From: Tubulanus polymorphus
Lineage: Eukaryota; Nemertea; Palaeonemertea; Tubulaniformes; Tubulanidae
Direction: 5' to 3'
Assembly: GCF_964204645.1 (NCBI RefSeq)
Contig: NC_134025.1
Span: 7,137,001 to 7,197,000, forward strand
DNA length: 60,000 nt
Shown: positions 38,436-49,700 of the stretch, piece by piece
Position numbering within the stretch: position 1 is the stretch's first letter
How the letters are laid out: every line of letters starts with the position of its first letter
The notes under the pieces: generated by a model
What the model was told of the DNA's origin: nothing
The model's input: the letters and a program-made list of their open reading frames with translations, nothing else
The model's database searches: none
Position numbers and translations under genes: made by a program

Positions 38436-39037
38436 GGTTACTATTTCGTGCATCTGTCGTTCTCGTAGTAGTAGAGAATCCGAGTCACGTAATCTCTCCC
38501 GGCGCGCTGAACTATTGTTGATAACGCACAAGTAATCCCAGCAGATGTCGGTTAGATTACGGCGAATAAATCCAGAACGCTACGCATCCGCCATAGCCAC
38601 CGCCGCTGCTGTTGGCAAAAAACATTATTCCGAATAGGTCGGCACATACAACGCGGTCTATTTAGTGACCACGACACGTATTATGTATATTCCCGTTGTG
38701 TTTTATGATATTCCAATCACCGTCAAGAATGAGATACGATATTTGATAGCATAGTTATTATCAGTTGAGTATTCCAGATGTCACCTTCCATTGACCATCC
38801 ACAAAATCCCCAGCCGCACTATATTTCCATTAAACAGCCCTTAACCTTACTAGGATATGATATCTAAAACTTAACTCTCAAAAATGCATCTAACCGGCTA
38901 AAAAGTCCTGATGCAAGTCCTAAAAAAGGTTTAGCATTCGCAACTGAATTTGGGCCAAGGGGGTTTATTTTAGGGGTTGGATTTGTGACCAGATATAGGA
39001 GAATCCTTTATTGATCTTTTCGCTGGAAATTACTTAC

Positions 39038-39145
39038 TGCATTTCTGTTCGTCATCTCTGTCCGGGCAGTCCGGTCGAAAGTCACAAATTTGTGTCCTCC
39101 TCAAACAATCACCGGACAGACAAGTTTGCTCATCGCTTTCACACT
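39038..39145 (-). CDS. Exon encoding one complete LDL-receptor class A domain (partial gene)
   Basis: A 108-nt phase 1-1 exon bounded by an acceptor (AATTTCTTGCAG) and a consensus donor (TGCA|GTAAGTAA). It encodes exactly one LDLa module with all six cysteines in canonical spacing: CESDEQTC, SGDC, TQIC, RPDC and DEQKC. The calcium cage is present as CDFRPDCPDRDDEQKC, with Asp replacing the usual Ser of the SDE motif. LDLa modules are Ca-dependent extracellular ligand-binding repeats found in lipoprotein receptors, MAM/LDLa mosaics and transmembrane proteases. One phase-1 exon per module is the classic exon-shuffling arrangement. No flanking exon is recognised within several kb on this strand, so both adjoining introns are long. 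It may share a gene with the MAM exon about 24 kb downstream on the same strand, but that link is inference. Confidence 0.87.
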
Positions 39146-41648
39146 CTGCAAGAAATTAAATATTTTCAAATATCAGGATTCATGATAAAATTCTTTTTTT
39201 TCTATAAGTTTATCTATAAATAACGACAGAACATTCATTAACATGACGAGACATTAATCATATGTTGTTTATCATAAGCCATATTCATCTATGTAAACAT
39301 GTTTTCTGAAATTTTGCATTCGACTTGCCACGATCATGAAATCGAGAATTGTTATTTCATTTTGCGAGGTAAATTCAATAATCAGCATTATATTTTGACA
39401 AAATGAAATTCATCGCGTTTGCCCATCTGGATCGACATGATATTCTGATCAAATTGATTGAATTGATTTTTTTCCCGATGGCGCAGTGGATTTCGTACAG
39501 GCGTCTCTTCCCCTGCCCGCGCGTTCCCGTTATCGTCTGAATGGCACAATTTGATGAAAGATATGAATGATTTTCTCTAGTGGCGAACCGAGATGATGCA
39601 TAGAAAATCAAATTGGCAATATGCCACTTTCTGATGTCTGATTTCGATAGAACTTTCTCCTCAGCGCCAGTACAACTGAATTTGAATGCGACACAATGAC
39701 ATCCAGCAACCCGCATTAATGACAAATCGCGCAAGAACCGGCCTAAGAAGATTACAAACACAATAAATTGTACGTTTGTATTGGCCAATATTAGTTTTAT
39801 GCTGTGTACATTTTTCGAACAATAAACTTTTGGCAGTGAATAATATCTTTCGCAACAAAATTCAAATCGGAGCATAGCAATTTTTGAGTTCCTTTTTGAG
39901 TAATGAATTTGGAATTCTGAATTCGTCAAATCGTCGTCGAAAAGCTAGTCCGGAATTCGCTTTTAAAAAGTAAGAATTCCGAAGGTTAGGAGATTATTCA
40001 ATGCCCTATGTTTTTTTTTCTAAATCTCGTAACAATCTGTCAGTATTTCCTCTGGTAAAAAGTGATTGCCGTAGGCATTTAGGTTCTAAAAGTAACGGTT
40101 CGCCTTTTTCAATTTTTGAGTGTTTATCTAGTCAGCGGTTTTCTTCGGGATGCTGTTTGCTGTTTCTCTTAGCATCTCTGTCATTGATTTTCTGCTAACA
40201 AATTTCAGAACAGATTGTAATGAGCCATCGCGCTATGGGGCTTACACGAGTGAAATCAGATTGTACGGAGGGAAATTTCTGATAAAATAAACCGCAATAA
40301 CGCCATCAAACTAGCGATAACGTTATTTCCATCGCGGACAATGATATGAATGGCTTTCATTTCTGATATTTGTGGAATTCTTGATTCGGCGATGTGCGCA
40401 CGTTGACGATGTTAGGGTATCAGGCGATATTTTTATCGATATCGTTGCCACGTGGATACGAATCTGATACCACTGCGTATTCATAGATGGCATAAGAATG
40501 CAATGTTTCACACTATGCGCCGGAATCTGTTCATGAAACTTGTGTATGCCATACCCATAACCAAAAGTATAATCCTTATGTACTTTTATAAGAAAGTATT
40601 CTTGATGAAAACTTTGATAAAAAATCGTTAAGACTGGAGTATGCACTCCAATACTGTATTGATAGGACGATTCGTATTTTATTTGTAGGTAGAAATGAGA
40701 TTGTATGTATACATATAACAAAGGGATACAATCAAACAAAAATCAAATCAACAACAAAATAATTTTCACATAAAACAGAGCGATTTTATCATTGAAAAGA
40801 TTCTCGAATTGGCTTACAAATTAATCAGTTGTAAAATCGTAGTAAAATTTATACCTGAAAGCTGCAATTATGATCGCTCACGTACGCGTTGCTCGCGTGA
40901 ACTCAATTAGCAGCACATGTTACGAATTTGTATTTTATTTGCTTTGCAAATCAGTATATCTTACGGTGTTGTAGATCATAGCATGAATGGAAGGTTAAAG
41001 ACAAATTACAAGGCTAAACAATGCATAGCTGGCATTTTTCCAGACAGAAAATATACATCGAATTTCGATATAAAACGAATTATCTCTTAAAACCCTTCTA
41101 AAAATATTATGGTAGCGCTTTAAATTGATGGTTTGCACAAAACGCTACACAACTATCTTAATCTAAGGTGATATACTGTAGAATAGGGAATTGCATAAAA
41201 ATACCATCTATACATCACAATAAAATGGTCATATTTAAGTTTGAATTTTATTTCACCAAGCTGTTACAATTCCATTGTCAAATTCTGCCTGCAGGTATGC
41301 ATTTCGTATGTTGACTAAAATGCGCATGACAATGCATAGCTTGCTGCAATCGCCGGATTTGTGATTTATGAAGCTCTTTGACATCAGGATTTGTAATTTT
41401 AAACAGGAGGAAATATCCCATCAAATCGTGCGATCATCGCTTAATAATACGAAGACAACGATGCAAGGCCAGGTTCTTCAATATCATACGTGACCAAACT
41501 CTTCGAAAACTATGTTCGCTCCTATAGTTTTCCTTCGAAGAAATGTACTACATGTATTGAAATCATTTTGAAAATTTCCTTTTGTGGGCGAAAGTATCAG
41601 ATATCTGATACAAGAACTTGGATTTAATGCTGTACCAAGGGTTGATTT
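39146..41648. other. Intron or intergenic stretch upstream of the LDLa exon
   Basis: Contains a 184-codon minus-strand open frame (39375-39929; first ATG at 39875 gives 166 codons) and a 138-codon one (40323-40739). Both are rich in Ile/Ser/Lys/Tyr, lack domains, signal peptides or splice support, and read like AT-rich chance frames. No LDLa or MAM exon was found here. Confidence 0.45.
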
Positions 41649-41878
41649 AGGGGTGTTCACGGAGTCCAGACCCCTGCCTTCCCATTGAGGTTGCCCTCTT
41701 CGTCAACACCGACATAGTTAAGACATGCAAATTTGACACTCATCTTTTTGGAAATTGTGCACATTTGGATTTATTTCTTCAAACATATCTAATGCCGATG
41801 GTGGGACCCCTATCCCATGGCTACTTCATCTGAAAATCTCTTTTCCCTGGTCTTCAGATTTTCCTAGATCCGCCCCTG
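41649..41878. mobile_element. Possible eroded inverted-repeat element ending in GATCCGCCCCTG
   Basis: Left AGGGGTGTTCACGGAGTCCAG and right TAGATCCGCCCCTG (reverse complement CAGGGGCGGATCTA) are loosely related terminal sequences. They resemble the better preserved copy at 52763-53020. Internal sequence shows no ORF. Confidence 0.35.
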
Positions 41879-42406
41879 CGTACTGCGTACTGTGTGTTAT
41901 TGTTATCAATTCTGTACCGAGATAATCTTGAATAAAACCTTCAACCGACTGAAAATATATACTATTCAAAAATAAGATATTGAAATTCAATTTGTTCTTT
42001 CACATATTCTCATTTTCATCAATGGGGCAATGACAAATTTGAATGGATGCGTTTGACACGTGAGTGAAGCTGGCGCCTTGCCATATATATCATCCTACTA
42101 CTACAATGATATCGATTCCGTCTACTACTGAAAGAATATCTCCGTCGTCAGTTCAGAAAAACACCTGAAATGTTCATACAACACACCGAAGATCAAACAC
42201 ATTCTTGGCATCATAATAGAAATATCGTACAAAAATGAAAAATCTGCAAAGCATCATCGCTTCAAAAGTATTATCAATCGCCTTTTCATATAGCGGAATA
42301 GCCGAGCGAAGACAATCAATTCGCAATTAAACATCATATCCAGAGATTACCGGTGTATGGAGCAGCTTTTTCGCAAATTGTATCGGGCGGATCGACTGCC
42401 GCATCG

Positions 42407-42589
42407 TTATGCATTTTTCATGATCGGTTGATATGATCCGGAGCGCGTTGCAGGAGGCGTATTATAGCGCGATTGACCATTCTGTTCATAATCTTCGCCG
42501 CAGCACACGTTGTCCAGATTGTCCCCCGAGGTTCGCCACAGATCATAAATGAAGCTATTGCAGTCCGCATAGTGACAGTTATGCCCTAC
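42407..42589 (-). CDS. Putative terminal exon, Cys-containing, unrecognised product
   Basis: The minus-strand frame is GC-rich and coding-like in an AT-rich setting. It ends in a stop after SGSYQPIMKNA. The likeliest acceptor is CTAAATGCAAG| just before GTA GGG CAT, with a branch-like GCTAATC about 35 nt upstream, giving a phase-0 exon of 60 codons plus stop. Visible features are GHNCHYADCNSF, a CC pair in DNLDNVCCGEDYE, and a polar Ser/Pro/Gly-rich tail. The same frame is open further upstream to a TGA at 42664-42662 and would add a hydrophobic stretch (LFIGILYIAGPLIICHF), which suggests a membrane segment if an unseen acceptor or start is used. I do not recognise the family. It could be the end of a small membrane or secreted Cys-rich protein. 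It lies 3.3 kb upstream of the LDLa exon on the same strand but ends in its own stop, so it is probably a separate gene. Confidence 0.45.
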   Translation of the reverse strand, partial: VGHNCHYADCNSFIYDLWRTSGDNLDNVCCGEDYEQNGQSRYNTPPATRSGSYQPIMKNA

Positions 42590-43704
42590 CTTGCATTTAG
42601 CGATATGAAAGTGGCAAATGATTAGCGGCCCCGCGATGTACAATATTCCGATAAAAAGTGTTCACTTTATACGCATTTGACCGAAGACTCGAAACGTTTT
42701 AAGCCAATTATACATCCCGACTATTTATCTTTCTATGACATTGCGGTACGCGTTATTGCACCTCTGGCGAATTTTAGAAATCTAAACGAATATACTTCAT
42801 ATACAGTTTTCGACAATACATTAAAATGCCAAAACTGAACTGTTAATTTTGGTATAGAAAAGTGAAAAATCGTATATCTAAATCTTAATGTCGGAAGCAT
42901 TACATTGAAGAACACGATCACCAATCTATGTCGTATGAAACGTGTTTTTGTTCGAATGAAATTCTTGACATTACACAATCTGACGCTAAGGTGAATCCAT
43001 TACTTCGTTCATGATACCCGAGGGACCTGTTTGAAATCCACAATGTGGCTTTTAAAATGTGCACATCACAGAGGTGAAGATGTTAACTGTAATGTAGCTC
43101 AGCGAAAAGTTACAATTAGCCTTTAAGAAAGACATCATATCATTTCTAGAAGCAGCTATATTTTTCCAGTAAATCTCGGTAGGCCAAGTGGCGAAACCTA
43201 AAGCTTGTAAAATAGATCAAGCGATCACAGTTAGATCTTTCTACATATTATTCAACTCTGATATTTTCTAAACATATGCGCTGTCATTCGTTATATTAGT
43301 GTGTTTTCTGAATTAACATACGTATTCTATTAACATTATCGACTGCAGCCTCAAAATTGAAAATGATTTTCGTTTAGTTTTTCACGAATATAAAACGTTC
43401 CGTCGATAATGATTTCACGCTGAACCGAATAAATTCAAGCAGTGAATGTTATGCAGCACAACATTTATACATTCAAAAAGTAATTCTGACTTTTTGCAGA
43501 ATTATAAACAACTGGACTGTTAGTTTAGGATTTATGGTACGCATCAATAGGGCCAAAAGCATAAAAGTAAAATGCTGATTAGAATTAAACTAGCTAACAT
43601 ATACTTCGACTGGACGCTATATCCTATACCCACAGTGGCTTGACTGGATTCTCTGACAATCAAATCTCAGTAATTTTCTATCTCTCGAACCAACATATCG
43701 AGTT

Positions 43705-43747
43705 CACTTCAACTATCACTTCAACTATCACTTCAACTATTTCAACT
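43705..43747. repeat. Tandem 12-bp repeat, about 3.6 copies
   Basis: CACTTCAACTAT occurs three times exactly in tandem (43705-43740), followed by a partial TTCAACT. Confidence 0.95.
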
Positions 43748-44456
43748 AAAACTACTTTTTATTCTATCAAATTTCTTAAATTCAGTTTTTTAGCACTTTC
43801 TCGGCAATTTTCAACAGATCGATACGGAATTGGTCGCCATCTGATATAGCCTTTATAATAAGATATTTGTGATGTTGGCAAGATGGCTCTGTATATAGGA
43901 AAGCTTAATTCAGTGGAACGTATAGGTGGGGTTATCATTAAATAAAACACATAATTGTTTAAGATATTGCATAGAATCGCTCCACCCTAACCAGCAGCTT
44001 AAGATCAAACAGAATGTGACTTCTTAAAAAAATGCTCGTGACTAGCCCACTTGTAAGACAATTCATGCTGATTTGCCTTCATAATCGTGGGATGTAAGCA
44101 GCAAGCCCGCGGGGTTTGTACTTTCCAGTAAGACCGGTAAATACTGTGATACAGAATTCGTGACAATCCAACAAAAATATTTAGAAAAAAATTCAATACA
44201 TGTATAAGGAGCAATATCTGTCATCGTGTCTAATTCAAACCACTTTTCATTATCTATACATGTAGCATTTTTTTTAAAATCAACCGCCAACTTACGTCAG
44301 TCGGTCACGTACGTGACATTTTTACCGTTTACTGCGTTAAGTAACACATGATTGATGACTTTTGTCATATTTCTCTAAAAATTGATTATACATGGATTAG
44401 TCGTGTTTCTGTAAGACAGATTTCCACGTACAGATCTACCGAGGCAGGGCTGCTAT

Positions 44457-44457
<1 letters not shown>

Positions 44458-44493
<36 letters not shown>
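44458..44493. repeat. (CGT)12 microsatellite
   Basis: Twelve uninterrupted CGT units. Poly-Val and poly-Arg ORFs over it on the two strands are artefacts. Confidence 0.98.
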
Positions 44494-45610
44494 GTTTGTG
44501 TGTGAAAGTTACACGTTAAACATCTGCGGAAATTGATTTCAATGACAATCGGCCGGAGGAATTTGCTGAAAGGTTTAACATTAATACCCGACTCTCCGGT
44601 AGGATATCCTAAATCCAAAGCCAATTACAATGACCAGACGATATTCTGTATATGTATCGTATAGACGAGACCTACACAAAAACAGAAGCAATAGTAAGGA
44701 TCCATACAAACAGCGGATCATCTAACCAAAATCATTAACTGACCATGAGTTCCATGATTAAAACCTTTAAAATTAAGACCCGACTAAGCTCATTTTACCT
44801 AAAGTCTAACACATTAGGGCTGGTCTAAAGATCGATGCACATTTTCTAGAATAGGTTTTGACTGCGAAGGATATTGACTTTGAGAAATTCGGCGTGAAAT
44901 TGTTGAAAAAAGAAACTCGTATCTTATTTTGCCGTTACATATTGAAGTTTGAAAGCAGGAACGTTACTGTGACGTCGATAGCGGATGTCAATCCTCGGCG
45001 TCTTACCGTTAGTGAATTTTACTGCTGGTTGAAATATTTCAGGCATGTATAGCTATCTTTACATCAATGCCGTTATCCACTAGATCAATTTTGAATTCAT
45101 TTCAGAATTTAATAACTGGTGATTAATTATCCAACAGCAATTTGCAAAAACAGGAAGCCTACTGAGATGAAATCCGAAGCCATGCGTTCGCATCATTCCT
45201 AATGGCATTGTTTGTAACCTGACAACATTTAACTTTTCAAATAGTGGAATGAAGCTGGAGAGTGAATACAGCCGTCCGCCCGAGGCCTCAATAATGAATT
45301 CAACGATGGCTAACCGTGCCGATGATTGATTTCACGCAAATAAAAAAGTTTATATCGAAAATTCGGCACACGGAATGCTAATTTGTTTTTGTTGCTCAGT
45401 TTGAATGTCAACGGTAAAAATAACAAAACATGATTCCGAGGCCAACCACAGCAAACAAGCTCAACTGATGCTTTGGGAATGCACTAGCGGTAAATAACTA
45501 TGAAAACAACCACCGGATTTTCAATAAATCCGATTCTTGTATTCATGTATAATTAGGAATACAATGTATTTACTTTACTACTGTTTATTTAAATCAAATA
45601 CATATGTATT

Positions 45611-45832
45611 CAGAGCTGCCAACTGTTCCTGATTTTCAGTATTTGTTACTGTTTTATAACGAGAAATACTGATTTGATTTGTTTGATGCGTACACAAATA
45701 TGAAAGATGTTACTGGGGGTCTTACTATTGATTACCGATTAATTTGAACATTTTCTTTCATATTTCAATGACATTTTACTTTAAAAAATTCAATTTGTTA
45801 CTGATAGCATTTTTTAGAGGTTGGCAGCCCTG
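45611..45832. mobile_element. MITE with CAGRGCTGCCAAC terminal inverted repeats
   Basis: The left end CAGAGCTGCCAACTGTTCCT and the reverse complement of the right end, CAGGGCTGCCAACCTCT, match over the first 13 bases with one change. GTATTTGTTACTG near the left and CAGTAACAAATTG (reverse complement) near the right add inner pairing. The element is about 222 bp, AT-rich, with no ORF. TGTAT flanks both sides, possibly part of an eroded target duplication. Confidence 0.75.
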
Positions 45833-48800
45833 TGTATCTGATTCGTGACTGTGTCAATCATTAAGGGCACAAACATTTCAGATGTTTTTTCCTATCTTTT
45901 GAAGAACGGCGTGAGATATGTCAGTTTGTATGATTCTCGTACAGGAAAATATGAGGCGAAATCCTATTAGAATCGTACTCAAGAATGTCTAGTAGAGAAC
46001 CAGTAAGTGGGATGCACGTAGACATTGTAGTGACACATTGCGACGACAAGCATTTAAATCCTGAGCATTTCCACAAACCATTGAAAGCAGGAACTTCGCA
46101 GCACGGAACGTCAACTTAATGAAAATAGATTAATATGAATGTGACACTTTAATAGTCAGTCAGCGTTTAGCTATTCTAGCGCGTAAAGATCCGAAACCAC
46201 TGTTGAAATTCAATTAAATCAGTCACATTTTATTGAAAAGCGAGTTAAAATCACATGCAATTCATGAAAAGCAATTTTCCGAGTCAATATCGAAGTAAAT
46301 GCGCTGTGAAGAATTGTCTACTCCGTTGAAAGATGCGAGAATGTTTTCATAATGCTTCACGAATAGTTTTTCAGTCCACGCGACGCGATATACGTGTTTT
46401 TCTCTTCTTTGATCGGAGCGACTTGTACCAAAACTCATTTCAAACAAGAAAACGAACTCGAAAGAATATTGACGCCTTGAAGAATAACGCATATATTGCT
46501 TAATATTCTTGAAAATAGATAAGATGATATAAACTGTACGATATTAGGGAACTATTTTGATTTGAACATACCGATTGAATTCATCACCGGCAACCAGTCT
46601 AGCACCGATATAGGTGACGTAGTGCACGCGCTCTCAAAAATTGATTATTCAAATATATGAATATTATTGAAATACATTTGATAATGATATTCCCGATTGA
46701 AATTGTTATTTTGAAATGCCAGTATTGATGTTGTAATGCACGTCGACTCACACAGGACCCTTAACAACGCGTATCAGGTATCAATGTATATAAAAATTGT
46801 TCTGGCGGTTTTTACGACGTCTAAAAATGAATGTACGAATCAGTAGAATATAGTTCAGTAAATATAGTAATCAACAATTCAATTTATTCCTGGTTACACA
46901 TAATATCATACCGTACAAAATTTGCCACAAAGTACAATAAAGCGAAGTCCAAATTCACAATTTACTCACTGATAATGATGGCAGTGATTTAACGGTCCAA
47001 ACTCAAAATGAAAGCACGATATTTGAATTTGACAATAAAAAAAGACCAATTCATTCAGCGAATATCGACGAAGCATCCCTTTGCCAAAAACATGCATGAG
47101 CTCGTTGTTCTGATTCGAATCAAGTGAGTGACTAAGCTGAAGTGTAAGAAGGGTTCTACTGTTGACGAGTAACCAGCTGGGAATGAACAGGAGGTCGGAA
47201 AGTAAACATTTTCACGTAGATTTACATGTCTAATTAACGAACGGCTCGGGCCATTAATCAGACGCTAGTTTTCATTCTGCACACACTCTGACAATGTTTG
47301 CAGAGAAAATGTCACGAGATATCGACGACTAAACGATAAAAAAACGCTCCGGAATTCCTACGCTGCTAAAAAGCGTCGTCAAATTTTGTCCCCAGTCGGT
47401 CGAGTACGTGCGCCTAACCTAAACCTCAGAATGGCTCACAGAATCTACCTGTAGAAGATTGGCTATTGCTATAACGCAAGCAGATTGCTAGGACCACTTA
47501 TTTTGGGATTCTCCGTCACTATTTCTATTGGCTTGAAATTAGCAAAAACTATTGGGATTTTCTAACCCTATCATGCCTGCAGTGCATTATCATAAAATGG
47601 TATTGAAGCAATCCTTGAAAACGCGAATTATTGAAGCGAGTTTTTATTTCTCCAGTCAGCAAAAAAAAGGCGATCACCGAGTAGAATGTCTGCCTTCGTG
47701 ACGGAGCTGATATGAAGAATTAATGTAAAATAACCGTAAGCACCCAATTGATGATTGCCTTCATGGGCAGATTACACGAAATTAATCTCTTCCGCTAATA
47801 TTCGCACTGCAGGCAAATTCAGCTAATTCTTTACTTACATGGCCAGAACACACTACTTATGATTCAGGTCTGCGATATACAACGAGTACGCTACCGTTTT
47901 AACTTTTTACAGAGATCTACTAGGAGAAAAATGCCGCAGTTCTAAGGTTTTTTGACCGATTTTTTTAAGAATACAGAAATCACGTGATGTTTTATGCAAA
48001 GCAATATTTACAATTTCAACGAATTCACTGATAAAGATAATTATTATTTATCATTGCTGGCAGCTATGCCAATTGCTAATCGGCAGCTCACAGAAAGAGC
48101 TATGAATCAGAATTTTTCTTTTTCATTTCACTGGTTTTACATCGGCGTTATATTTCGCTTATCGGTCAAGACACTTTCTATTGACTCGCACGAGGGATAA
48201 GAGTCGTCCTAACGTTGTTGATAACACCATAAATCCGAAAAATGGCCAGTGACTCTTTTGATAATTCGCGGCCAACAGAGCTGCGCAAACATTGGTACTG
48301 CAATTAGACTGGTAATATTCACGGCAGACGGGCACAGAACATCGGAGCAATCAAACACAGCGTTCAATCATCGCGGTCGTATTTTTACAATCGACGCATC
48401 GGCAACGAATATAACGAAAAACAACGGACGCGAAATCCGACGGAGTTCTGTTGACTGGCTTAATGCCCGTTCGGTCTGGCGTGCTGCACCCAAGATTGAA
48501 CTATTTATGGTCACTTGACAGGCGATGTTGATTAAACATAAGCTACCCCGCGCATAGAAATGTCGCCAATTATCGCCCGGTTCAGATCGTCTGCCCGCCT
48601 CGCAGTACCGAGGCAGTCGCGTCTTTAAAGCGCGCAAAATAATTTCAGAGTAAATGATGCCCTATTAAGACGTTCGAACCGTTTCGTACAGTTTGACGAG
48701 CCCGGTGGGCCTGATCACACAGGCAATTGACAGCTGACCCGACTGTCTGCGCATGTTAATGTCGCTAAAAGTCGCGCCGGGATGCAACCTTACAACCCGG

Positions 48801-49340
48801 AGTAAAATAAATAAAGCTGATACCGGGGCTCGGGTATTACGGTTTGATAAATTGCGAGTTTGTTTAGTAAGCAGCGACACCGGTTTCATTGAAATTAATT
48901 CTATCACCTTCGTCCCAGGAGCGCACGTATCAAGATGGTTTATTGACAGCCAACGACTGGCAGGTTGTTTAAAACATGCATTTATTAAGGCGACTCTAGT
49001 TCGGTCGCTTCAAGTCATATCATTCGAGAAAAGTCATTTAATCAGTTCATAGAAATAATTCTTGGAGTGATTTTAAAATTGCATCGTTGTCAAGAATATT
49101 TCATGGGAATATTTCACCGAATCTATCAATGTGAAGCTAACATCTCTCGTGTGACATGAGATGTTTGGCACTCCAGTCGATGCAGGCAAAGTTAATGATC
49201 AAACTGAGGAATCCACGCGACTCTGTCCATCAAACACGAAAGAGCCAGCGGCTATACGCGAGTAAAGAACGTCGCCACTATCGATGCCTGGTTTGGTGGC
49301 ACGCAATCGTCCTGGTCTAACATAATCTATACTCCGAGGT
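45833..49340. other. Non-genic stretch with CpG-rich patch
   Basis: About 48180-49050 is GC/CpG-rich and open on both strands (48249-48518 and 48753-49052 plus; 48368-48637 and 48665-48907 minus). That pattern reflects composition more than coding. A minus-strand GTAAGTAAAG donor at about 47839 follows a 31-nt segment with stops in all frames. The rest is AT-rich. Confidence 0.45.
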
Positions 49341-49700
49341 AATTCAATTCAATTCAAAATTTATTCAGTAAATAATCATACAAATGATTGAGGCTGAACG
49401 GAATATAAAATTACAACAAATGTATTAAAAGGTTAAACATACACCAATAAGAGAGCTGTGCTGTGAAAAACAAGTGAAATGCGAACACAATGATCAAACT
49501 CATTCAGCTCGGACGCAACAACAGGGAGGGCACTGGCCAGACCAGCTCACACGGCCCCAGGCCAAAAGGACCCAAATCAAAATCCGGCATGTGGTTAATA
49601 CATTGTCATACAACATGACTTTAATTCATCTTCAAACAGTACCACGCTCTTCAAACCTCAAAACCTTATCAAAATATACACATTTACCAGCCTTATAGAC
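49341..49700 (-). mobile_element. LINE-like 3' tail remnant with TTGAA repeats
   Basis: On the minus strand the segment ends TGAATAAATTTTGAATTGAATTGAATT, shown here only by its TTGAA units (49341-49358 on the plus strand as AATTCAATTC...). Terminal TTGAA-type microsatellites after an AATAAA-like block are common at LINE 3' ends. The rest of the segment is GC-richer without a reverse-transcriptase frame. The 5' limit is a guess. Confidence 0.35.

Larger units (their letters stand above)
42590..45610. other. Non-genic stretch with microsatellites
   Basis: Holds the two simple repeats listed separately and AT-rich sequence. Minus-strand GTAAGTTGG at about 44294 is a good donor, but the segment before it has stops in all frames, so it could only be an untranslated exon. 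Confidence 0.5.

Noticed and set aside
40323-40739. 138-codon minus-strand ORF
   Set aside because: Composition is AT-driven (Ile, Ser, Tyr, His), no domain; a few of this length are expected by chance.
44348-44624. Poly-Val and poly-Arg ORFs
   Set aside because: Produced by the (CGT)12 microsatellite.
48249-49052. ORFs on both strands in the 48-49 kb patch
   Set aside because: Mutually overlapping and explained by GC-rich composition; no splice signals or domains.
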